From: Cronobacter condimenti 1330
GTDB lineage: Bacteria > Pseudomonadota > Gammaproteobacteria > Enterobacterales > Enterobacteriaceae
NCBI RefSeq assembly: GCF_001277255.1
Contig: NZ_CP012264.1
Span: 4,030,001-4,094,000, forward strand
Length of the DNA: 64,000 nucleotides
Direction: 5' to 3'
Both the position numbers and the translations under genes were made by a program. This document shows positions 16,984 to 24,061 of the stretch, one piece after another. The notes beneath the pieces were generated by a model. That model was not told where the DNA came from. It did no database searches and saw only the letters and a list, made by a program, of their open reading frames with translations. Numbering within the stretch: the stretch's first letter is position 1; every line of letters begins with the position of its first letter.

Positions 16984-17661
16984 ATGCTAGCAATACCAGG
17001 GATGTGTTGGCTATGCCGGATGCCACTGCGGGTGCCCGGCTGGGGAATTTGCTCGCGCTGTCAGCGGCTGCGACAGCTGCGGGTGTGCCCGCAGTGCGGG
17101 TTGCCCGCCGCGCTTGACACGCTCCCCTGCGGTCGCTGCCTGCAAAAACCGCCCGTCTGGCAGCGGCTTATCGCCGCGAGCGACTACGCACCGCCGGTAA
17201 GCGGCCTCGTGCATCAGTTTAAATTCCATGGTCGCACCGCCCTCGCTCCCGCCCTGGCCCGTCTGTTATTGCTAAAAGTGCTGGCCGCGAAACGCGCGGG
17301 CGCGCTGCCCGTGGCGGATATTATTATCAGCGTCCCTCTGCATCGCGCGCGCGCCTGGCGACGCGGCTACAACCAAAGCGCACTCCTCGCCATGGCATTG
17401 TCACGCTGGCTTGGGATACGCTACGCGGCAGGCGTAGTGGCGCGTATTAAAGCCGCTGCGCCTCAGCGGCAGCTCAGCGCCCGGCAGCGGCGCAGCAACC
17501 TGAAAGACGCCTTTCGGGTTGAATTACCCGTGACGGGTCTCCATATCGTTATTGTGGATGATGTCGTCACGACGGGCAGTACCGTTGCTCAGATCGCGCG
17601 CCAGCTCAAGCGCAACGGCGCGGCGACTGTCCAGGTATGGTGCCTGTGTCGAACCTTGTAG
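16984..17661 (+). CDS. gntX: ComF-family phosphoribosyltransferase-like protein GntX
   Basis: 225-residue ComF/GntX protein. The N-terminal zinc-ribbon region has paired Cys motifs (CWLC, CSRC, CPQCG, CGRC). The C-terminal part is type-I phosphoribosyltransferase-like with a PRPP loop IVIVDDVVTTGST. The start is at the ATG giving MLAIPGMCWLC; an earlier in-frame start at 16963 is not conserved. Its role is linked to DNA uptake and use of DNA as nutrient in relatives. It lies 58 bp before nfuA. Confidence 0.93.
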   Translation: MLAIPGMCWLCRMPLRVPGWGICSRCQRLRQLRVCPQCGLPAALDTLPCGRCLQKPPVWQRLIAASDYAPPVSGLVHQFKFHGRTALAPALARLLLLKVLAAKRAGALPVADIIISVPLHRARAWRRGYNQSALLAMALSRWLGIRYAAGVVARIKAAAPQRQLSARQRRSNLKDAFRVELPVTGLHIVIVDDVVTTGSTVAQIARQLKRNGAATVQVWCLCRTL

Positions 17662-17719
17662 AGCCTCGATGATGGGCGTATTATAACCAAGTAAAATAGT
17701 CAACTATTAGGCCATTGTT

Positions 17720-18295
17720 ATGATCCGTATTTCCGATGCCGCCCAGGCACACTTTGCCAAGCTACTGGCAAGCCAGGAAGAAGGGACGCAGATCCGCGTA
17801 TTCGTTATCAATCCAGGCACCCCGAATGCTGAATGCGGCGTTTCCTACTGCCCGCCCGATGCTGTGGAAGCTACGGATACCGCGCTGAAATTCGACCTGC
17901 TCACCGCTTATGTGGACGAACTGAGCGCCCCGTATCTGGAAGATGCGGAAATCGATTTTGTGACCGACCAGCTGGGCTCGCAGCTCACGCTGAAAGCGCC
18001 TAACGCGAAAATGCGTAAAGTGGCGGATGACGCGCCGCTGATGGAGCGCGTGGAATATTTACTGCAATCGCAGATCAACCCGCAGCTTGCAGGCCATGGC
18101 GGGCGCGTGTCGCTGATGGAAATCACCGACGAAGGTTATGCCATTCTGCAATTTGGCGGTGGCTGCAACGGTTGTTCGATGGTGGACGTGACCCTGAAAG
18201 AGGGTATCGAGAAGCAGCTGCTGAACGAGTTCCCGGAACTCAAAGGCGTGCGCGATCTGACCGAACACCAGCGCGGCGAACACTCCTACTACTAA
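17720..18295 (+). CDS. nfuA: Fe-S biogenesis protein NfuA
   Basis: Carrier that delivers [4Fe-4S] clusters to apo-enzymes, important under iron starvation or oxidative stress. 191 residues: an A-type-like N-terminal domain that has lost the usual cysteine ligands, then the Nfu domain with the cluster-binding pair Cys149 and Cys152 (GGGCNGCSMV). In E. coli the next gene is gntT, absent here. Confidence 0.97.
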   Translation: MIRISDAAQAHFAKLLASQEEGTQIRVFVINPGTPNAECGVSYCPPDAVEATDTALKFDLLTAYVDELSAPYLEDAEIDFVTDQLGSQLTLKAPNAKMRKVADDAPLMERVEYLLQSQINPQLAGHGGRVSLMEITDEGYAILQFGGGCNGCSMVDVTLKEGIEKQLLNEFPELKGVRDLTEHQRGEHSYY

Positions 18296-18316
18296 GTCGG
18301 TGTGCCGCAAGCCAAC

Positions 18317-18346
18317 AAAAAGCCCGCTTTAAGCGGGCTTTTTTTT
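18317..18346 (+). terminator. Rho-independent terminator after nfuA
   Basis: AAAAGCCCGCTT and AAGCGGGCTTTTTTTT form a perfect hairpin with a long T-run, 21 bp after the nfuA stop. Confidence 0.92.
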
Positions 18347-18361
18347 CGCGTATGCTCGGAA

Positions 18362-18387
18362 TAAAAAAACCCGCACAAGGCGGGTTC
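18362..18387 (-). terminator. Rho-independent terminator of the cspA-type gene
   Basis: AACCCGCC and GGCGGGTT-like arms around a short loop, followed on the minus strand by TTTTTTT. It lies 70 bp beyond the cold-shock gene stop and also has a T-run on the plus strand, so it may act both ways. Confidence 0.85.
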
Positions 18388-18456
18388 TTTTTTGCGTCGA
18401 TTTCACTGCTCAGGGCTATCCCGTCATCGCTGTCGGAAACCGCGCAAGCGGGGCGA

Positions 18457-18669
18457 TTAGATAGCAGTTACGTTAGCAGCTGCCGGGCCTTTCGCGCCGT
18501 TTTCAACGGAGAAAGAGACCTTCTGGCCTTCTTCCAGGGTTTTGAAGCCGTTGTTCTGGATAGCGGAGAAGTGAACGAAAACGTCCTTGCTGCCGTTGTC
18601 CGGAGTAATGAAGCCGAAACCTTTTTCCGCGTTAAACCATTTTACTAAACCAGTCATTTTGTCAGACAT
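18457..18669 (-). CDS. CspA-type cold-shock protein
   Basis: 70-residue single OB-fold cold-shock domain, an RNA chaperone. Nucleic-acid motifs GFGFI (RNP1) and VFVHFSAI (RNP2) are intact and the N terminus MSDKMTGLVKWFNAEKG is typical of CspA. Its promoter and about 165-nt leader match E. coli cspA, cold box included. It lies between nfuA and malQ, where E. coli has gntT, so it is a relocated cspA or an extra paralogue. The window alone cannot tell which, and the gene symbol is left open. Confidence 0.95.
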   Translation of the reverse strand: MSDKMTGLVKWFNAEKGFGFITPDNGSKDVFVHFSAIQNNGFKTLEEGQKVSFSVENGAKGPAAANVTAI

Positions 18670-18816
18670 GTTATCACCTTAAAAAAATCATTGAGCCTTG
18701 CGGCATTCATGGCCTGCATAACAGAATTTACTTAGCGCTTATGGAGGAGACTCAAGAAGGGATATCACGGGATAACACTTGAAATGAGAACTGCTTTACT
18801 AAACTGCTTTTCGACG

Positions 18817-18834
18817 GGTCTGTCTCGCAAACCG
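18817..18834 (-). promoter_or_regulatory. Cold box in the cspA-type 5' leader
   Basis: On the minus strand CGGTTTGCGAGACAGACC corresponds to the start of the E. coli cspA transcript (cold box TGACGTACAGA followed by CC). The leader from here to the ATG is about 165 nt and has the AAGCAG-TAGTAA segment of the E. coli leader, which folds as a thermosensor. This points to cold-induced stabilisation and translation. Confidence 0.82.
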
Positions 18835-18842
18835 AGGAGTGC

Positions 18843-18871
18843 ATTAACGCACGCCCACACCTACAAAGCAA
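18843..18871 (-). promoter_or_regulatory. Promoter of the cspA-type gene
   Basis: Minus-strand -35 TTGCTT (18866-18871), 17-bp spacer and -10 GTTAAT (18843-18848). The run TTAATGCAC downstream is shared with the E. coli cspA promoter. The cold box begins 9 bp after the -10. Confidence 0.75.
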
Positions 18872-18887
18872 GCTTTTTATCCGTAGC

Positions 18888-18935
18888 TAAAAAAATAATC
18901 GCCCCTGCGCGCGCTAAGCGAAACGCAGGGGCGAG
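18888..18935 (-). terminator. Rho-independent terminator of malPQ
   Basis: TCGCCCCTGCG and CGCAGGGGCGA arms flank a 14-nt loop. On the minus strand they are followed by TTATTTTTTTAG, just past the malQ stop. Confidence 0.85.
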
Positions 18936-18938
18936 ACT

Positions 18939-21038
18939 TTACTTACGCTTGACCGCAGATGCGGTGCGCCGACGTTTATCCAGATCTTTGATAAGCCGGT
19001 TTAGCGATGCATCGGCAAACATCGCTTCCAGCCCGGCGGTGAGTTTGCGCCGCCAGTTTTTGTACTGCGCGCTGGTACCGGGAATGTTGACCGGCTGCGC
19101 CATATCCAGCCAGTCTTCTGGTTGCAGGCCAAGCAACGCACTATTGCTGTCAGCGATATAGCGCTGCAATGCGCGGTTTAGCGTGGCGCCCATTTTCATC
19201 CGCGCAGCGTGGTGTCCGGCGCGTTTTGGCAGGCAACCATGTTGATGCAGGCTTTCCAGCAGTCCCTGTTTGGCGCGTTCCCGATCGGCATACAGCCCTT
19301 TCAGCACGTCTTCGTCAGGATACAGCCCCAGCGTTTTACCAAGCGTCAGGTCGCCGCTTTCCCAGTAGCCGCGAAGCGTCGGCAGGTCATGGGTGGTCGC
19401 AACGGCCATCGCCTGCGCCGTCCAGCGTTTCGGCGCGCGGAAACGGCTGCCGCCTTCGTTTTCAAAATAGAGCACTTTATAGGAGTACACGCCGCTGTCG
19501 CGCAATTTGCCGACGATCTCCGCCGGTACCGTACCGAGATCTTCACCGATCACCATGCAGCGATGGCGCTGGCTTTCGAGCGCCAGGATCGCCAGCAGAT
19601 CGTCGACCGGATATTGCACGTAAGCCCCTTTATCCGCCGTTTCCCCGTAGGGGATCCACCACAAGCGCAGCAGCGACATCACATGATCGATACGCAACGC
19701 GCCGCAGTGGGTCATGTTGGCGCGCAGCAGTTCGATAAACGGCTCATAGGCGCGCGCCTGCATCACGTGCGGGTCCATCGGCGGCAGCCCCCAGTTCTGA
19801 CCAAGCGGCCCCAGAATATCCGGCGGCGCACCAACGGATGCCTTCAGGCAGTAAAGCTCGCGGTCACACCAGGTTTCCGCCCCGCCTTCCGCCACGCCGA
19901 CCGCCAGATCGCGGTAAAGCCCGATCGGCATATCGTATGCCTGACTGGTTTCCCAGCAGCGGGCGAATTGCTCATACGCCAGCCATTGCAGCCAGAGGTA
20001 GAAATCGACGTCATCCGCACGTTTTTTGCAAAACGCCTGCACTTCCGGGCTGTGAATGTTTTGATACGCCTTCGGCCAGGCCGGCCAGCCCCAGCGCATC
20101 GGATCTTCCTGGACCTGCCAGGCGTGAATAGCGTCAAACGCCGCCTGCCAGTAAAGCCCTTCGCCCGATCGCGCCACAAAATCGCGAAACGCCACGACAC
20201 CCTCATCATCCGGCCCGCGGGTTGAGAAACGCGTCCAGGCCATGCGCAGCGCGGTGAGTTTCAGCGCGGTCACGGCGGCGTAATCCACCCATTGAGATTC
20301 CCGCGCGGCCTTTACGCTCTTCTGCGTGGCCTCACGTTGCCACCAGGCCTGCGCCTCGTCGCTTAAGCGGAAATCCTCCACCGCGTTCACGTCGATATAA
20401 ATCACGTTCAGCCAGCGGCGAGATGACGGGCTGTACGGGCTTGCGCTGTCCGGATTCGCCGGGTAAAGCGCATGGATCGGGTTTAAGCCAATAAACGCGC
20501 CGCCGCGCGGGCCAACCTCATTGAGCATCGCTTTCAGATCGCCAAAATCGCCGATGCCCCAGTTATTTTCCGAGCGCAGCGTATAAAGCTGCACGCACGC
20601 GCCCCAGAGTTTTTTGCCAGCGCGCAGCGCCTGCGGTTCATAACAGCGCTTCGGCGCGACAATAAGGCGGCACTGCCAACGGTTGTCGTTACGCGTGAGC
20701 GTCAGCGTGTGATACCCCTCGGTAAGCTTTGCCGGCAGTGCCAGCGCGTCGCCCCCGCGCGCCTCGCCGGAAAATTGCTCGCCCTTCTCGCTGGTAAGCA
20801 ACCACTGATAATTGCCGCGCCCGTGCGGCGTTATCTGCATACGGCGGCTTTTTGCAATCACCAGCACCGGAGGTAACGGCGATGTTGCAGCGGTTTTCGG
20901 CGCAGCGTCGGAATTCATCGCTTCCAGCAAACGCCGTTTGGTCTCAGCGCCAATCGCCTGCGGTTTACCGTGCGCATTGATGTAGTTAGGGCTAATCCCC
21001 GCCGCAAGGGCGGAGGAGTCAAGGCGTTTGCTTTCCAT
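18939..21038 (-). CDS. malQ: 4-alpha-glucanotransferase (amylomaltase) MalQ
   Basis: GH77 enzyme that disproportionates maltose and maltodextrins, making chains long enough for MalP and releasing glucose. 699 residues, family length. Catalytic-region motifs are LRIDHVMSLLRL (nucleophile Asp), IGEDLGTVP (acid/base Glu) and THDLPTLRGYW. The start is set at MESKRLDSS with an AAAGGAG ribosome site; the open frame to 21200 runs into malP. It is 10 bp after malP in a two-gene operon. Confidence 0.97.
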   Translation of the reverse strand: MESKRLDSSALAAGISPNYINAHGKPQAIGAETKRRLLEAMNSDAAPKTAATSPLPPVLVIAKSRRMQITPHGRGNYQWLLTSEKGEQFSGEARGGDALALPAKLTEGYHTLTLTRNDNRWQCRLIVAPKRCYEPQALRAGKKLWGACVQLYTLRSENNWGIGDFGDLKAMLNEVGPRGGAFIGLNPIHALYPANPDSASPYSPSSRRWLNVIYIDVNAVEDFRLSDEAQAWWQREATQKSVKAARESQWVDYAAVTALKLTALRMAWTRFSTRGPDDEGVVAFRDFVARSGEGLYWQAAFDAIHAWQVQEDPMRWGWPAWPKAYQNIHSPEVQAFCKKRADDVDFYLWLQWLAYEQFARCWETSQAYDMPIGLYRDLAVGVAEGGAETWCDRELYCLKASVGAPPDILGPLGQNWGLPPMDPHVMQARAYEPFIELLRANMTHCGALRIDHVMSLLRLWWIPYGETADKGAYVQYPVDDLLAILALESQRHRCMVIGEDLGTVPAEIVGKLRDSGVYSYKVLYFENEGGSRFRAPKRWTAQAMAVATTHDLPTLRGYWESGDLTLGKTLGLYPDEDVLKGLYADRERAKQGLLESLHQHGCLPKRAGHHAARMKMGATLNRALQRYIADSNSALLGLQPEDWLDMAQPVNIPGTSAQYKNWRRKLTAGLEAMFADASLNRLIKDLDKRRRTASAVKRK

Positions 21039-21048
21039 GGCGGCTCCT

Positions 21049-23451
21049 TTAGCGTTTTGCCTGCCAGATACGTTGCTGATAATCCCGGATGGAGCGGTCA
21101 GAGCTGAACATGCCGCAGCGCGCGGTGTTAAGGATAGCCGCGCGGGTCCAGGCCTCCTGGTCGCGGTAGAGCACATCCACCTGCTTCTGGGCTTCAACAT
21201 AGGCGGAAAAGTCCGCCATCACCAGGTACGGATCGCCACCTTGCTTGTCCATGCTGTGCAGCATCTGGTCGAAAGCGTGTTTGTCGCCATCGGCATAAAC
21301 GCCTTTCTCCAGCTCTTTTAATACCGCATCCAGCAGTTTGTCTTTCTTGCGCCATTTCACCGGGTCGTAGCCTTTGGCTTTGAGCGCTTTCACTTCTTCA
21401 ACGGTGTGGCCGAAGATGAAAATATTCTCTGCCCCCACCTGCTCGGCAATCTCGACGTTCGCGCCATCCAGCGTGCCGACGGTCAGCGCGCCGTTCAGTG
21501 CAAGCTTCATATTGCCGGTGCCTGAGGCCTCTTTACCGGCCGTAGAAATCTGCTCAGAGATATCCGCCGCCGGGATCATCATCTCGGCAACCGAGACGTT
21601 GTAATCCGGCAGGAAGACCACTTTCAGCTTATCGCCGACGGTAGGATCGTTATTCACCGTCTGCGCCACTTTGTTGATAGCGTAGATGATATTTTTCGCG
21701 AGGTAATACCCCGGCGCGGCTTTAGCGCCGAACAGGAACACGCGCGGTACGCGGTCTGCCTGTGGGTTTTCACGAATTTCTTTATACAGTGCCAGAATGT
21801 GCAGCAGATTGAGGTGCTGTCGTTTGTACTCGTGAAGACGTTTGATCTGCACGTCAAACAGCGCGTTCGGGTTGATCTCAATCCCGGTGCGGGCGTGGAT
21901 ATACGTCGCCAGGCGCTGTTTATTCTCCTGCTTGATGGTGCGGTAAGCCTGACGAAACGCCGCGTCGTCAGCATATTTTTCAAGCCCGGCCAGCGCGTCG
22001 AGATCGTTGACCCACTCTTTTTTCAGCGTGTTGTCGATAAGCGCGGCCAGCGCCGGGTTGCACTGCTTGATCCAGCGGCGCGGCGTGATGCCGTTGGTCA
22101 CATTGTGGAATTTGTTCGGCCACAACTGGTGATATTCAGGGAACAGATCTTTGACCACTAAATCGGAATGCAGCGCCGCCACGCCGTTTACCGCAAAACC
22201 GCTGACCACGCAAAGGTTCGCCATGCGTACCTGGCCCTTATACATCACCGCCAGTTTCGCCCAGACTGCCTCGTCGCCAGGCCAGGTTTTATCGACCTGC
22301 TTTTTAAAGCGCGTGTTGATCTCTTTGATAATCTGCATATGACGCGGCAACAACGCGCGGATAAGGCGCTCGTCCCAGCACTCCAGCGCCTCTGGCATCA
22401 GCGTGTGGTTGGTGTAGGCAAAGGTGTTGCTGGTGATAGCCCAGGCCTCGTCCCAGCTCAACTGATGCTCGTCGATAAGCACGCGCAGCAGTTCCGGGAT
22501 AGCGATAGTCGGGTGGGTGTCGTTAAGCTGAATCACCTCGTACGCTGGCAGCTCAGCCAGCTTGCGGCCCGCCAGATGATGACGACGCAGAATATCGGCA
22601 ATGGAACAGGCGCACTGGAAATATTGCTGCATCAGACGCAGCTTTTTGCCCGCCTGATGGTTGTCATTCGGGTAGAGGACTTTCGTGAGTTTCTCTGCAT
22701 CGATCCCCTGCTGCTCGGCACGCAGAAAATCACCATCGTTGAATTTAGTCAGATCAAAGGGATGTGCGTGCGTCGCCTGCCACAGACGCAGCGGCTGCGC
22801 CACGCTGTTACGATAGCCAACCACAGGCAGATCCCACGCTTCGCCGGTAATCACAAAACCTGGCACCCAGCGCGCTGTTTGCCCCTCTTTCGCCACTTTA
22901 CCGCCGATACCTACCTGCACATTCAGCGCCTCGTTATGCGTGAACCATGGGTAGTTGCGGCGATGCCAGTCGTCCGGCGCTTCCATCTGCTTGCCGTCGT
23001 TAAAGGACTGGCGGAATAACCCGTACTGGTAGTTCAGACCATAGCCGGTCGCGCCCTGGCCAACGGTCGCCATCGAATCCAGGAAACAGGCCGCGAGACG
23101 TCCAAGGCCGCCGTTACCCAGCGCCGGGTCGATTTCCTGCTCAAGCAGATCGCCCAGATGGATATTGTGGCCCTGCAGAATGCGGCTGACCTCGTCATGC
23201 CAGCCGAGGTTCAGCAGGTTATTGCCGGTCAGGCGTCCAATCAGGAACTCCATCGAGATGTAGTTAACGTGGCGCTGCTGCGTTTTCGGCGGCTGCGCCG
23301 GGATGGCGACCAGCATTTCCGAGAGCGCGCCACTGACCGCCTGCCACCACTGGCGCTGCGTCATTTGTTCCGCGCGTTGTACACCAAAACGCTGCCACTG
23401 ACGGGTCAGGGCAGCCTCAAACTCGGCCGGATTAAAGGTGGGCTGTGACAT
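21049..23451 (-). CDS. malP: Maltodextrin phosphorylase MalP
   Basis: GT35 phosphorylase, 800 residues, which releases glucose-1-phosphate from maltodextrins in the cytosol. PLP is bound by the Lys of EASGTGNMKLALNG; the glycine-rich GNGGLGRLAACFLDSMAT loop and TNGITPRRW are visible. First gene of malPQ, controlled by MalT, whose own gene is divergent about 610 bp away. Its closest paralogue in the window is glgP. Confidence 0.97.
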   Translation of the reverse strand: MSQPTFNPAEFEAALTRQWQRFGVQRAEQMTQRQWWQAVSGALSEMLVAIPAQPPKTQQRHVNYISMEFLIGRLTGNNLLNLGWHDEVSRILQGHNIHLGDLLEQEIDPALGNGGLGRLAACFLDSMATVGQGATGYGLNYQYGLFRQSFNDGKQMEAPDDWHRRNYPWFTHNEALNVQVGIGGKVAKEGQTARWVPGFVITGEAWDLPVVGYRNSVAQPLRLWQATHAHPFDLTKFNDGDFLRAEQQGIDAEKLTKVLYPNDNHQAGKKLRLMQQYFQCACSIADILRRHHLAGRKLAELPAYEVIQLNDTHPTIAIPELLRVLIDEHQLSWDEAWAITSNTFAYTNHTLMPEALECWDERLIRALLPRHMQIIKEINTRFKKQVDKTWPGDEAVWAKLAVMYKGQVRMANLCVVSGFAVNGVAALHSDLVVKDLFPEYHQLWPNKFHNVTNGITPRRWIKQCNPALAALIDNTLKKEWVNDLDALAGLEKYADDAAFRQAYRTIKQENKQRLATYIHARTGIEINPNALFDVQIKRLHEYKRQHLNLLHILALYKEIRENPQADRVPRVFLFGAKAAPGYYLAKNIIYAINKVAQTVNNDPTVGDKLKVVFLPDYNVSVAEMMIPAADISEQISTAGKEASGTGNMKLALNGALTVGTLDGANVEIAEQVGAENIFIFGHTVEEVKALKAKGYDPVKWRKKDKLLDAVLKELEKGVYADGDKHAFDQMLHSMDKQGGDPYLVMADFSAYVEAQKQVDVLYRDQEAWTRAAILNTARCGMFSSDRSIRDYQQRIWQAKR

Positions 23452-23520
23452 AGTGAATCAAGGTCCTGTAGCAAAAATAGGGAGAATTTTCGCTAGTTTG
23501 CCCGGCCCCCAGAGCGAATT

Positions 23521-23528
23521 CCTCATCC
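23521..23528 (-). promoter_or_regulatory. MalT-box-like site in the malP promoter
   Basis: Minus-strand GGATGAGG, part of the MalT box GGGGA(T/G)GAGG, lies 70 bp before the malP start. Further box-like GGGAGGAG and GGGGAGTAG occur at 23545-23565 in the opposite orientation. The paired arrangement suits MalT, but the exact boxes are not firm. Confidence 0.5.
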
Positions 23529-23916
23529 TGCGTGGGATTAGCGAGGGAGGAGAAATGGGGAGTAGCGAAAACTGTGATCGTCGCCACTAAACCTTAGTGG
23601 AGGGCGGGCAAAACGAAAGAAAATGCGGTGGATTTCGGCTTTGTAGACGCCCGGTTTACAAACGCGCTGTGCTCATCGGACAACCTCTGCGATTTGCCGT
23701 GTTACAAGAGAAACGATTTCTCACTAAAAATAACGCTTACACTCCTTTTTGCCGGGTTTATTGGGTGATTTAGCGCACAAAACCGGATAAAAGGTGAGCC
23801 TCTACGCCAGGTTTTCTGTCTTGCTGGTGAAGAAAAAAACAATCCAAAAAATTCGTCAGGCCAGAGCCAACGGCCTTCGCAGACAAACGTCCAGGAATTA
23901 TTCACAGAAAAAATGG

Positions 23917-23938
23917 AAATGTGACAGAGTGCAACTTT
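23917..23938 (+). promoter_or_regulatory. CRP site of the malT promoter
   Basis: AAATGTGACAGAGTGCAACTTT has a perfect TGTGA left half and resembles the known E. coli malT CRP site, including the GTGCAA right half. It lies about 125 bp before the malT ATG, with an AT-rich -10 region between. Confidence 0.72.
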
Positions 23939-24061
23939 AAGCGGCCAGAAAAAGGACATAACTTGCAATCGTGCCCATTCTGTCCGACCTTAATTTAGTA
24001 TTAATTACGAAGCGCAAAAAAAATCGTCATCTCTTTGCCTCCTGCACAGTGAAGTGATCCT

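Larger units (their letters stand above)
23452..24061. other. malP-malT divergent regulatory region
   Basis: 610 bp without a supportable gene. The malP side carries MalT-box-like sequences; the malT side carries a good CRP site followed by an AT-rich -10 region (TTAATTTAGTATTAATT near 23992-24008). An 88-codon open frame on the minus strand at 23702-23968 crosses the CRP site and has no recognisable product. Confidence 0.6.

Noticed and set aside
23702..23968. 88-codon minus-strand frame between malP and malT
   Set aside because: It covers the malT CRP site, has no ribosome site, and its product shows no known features.
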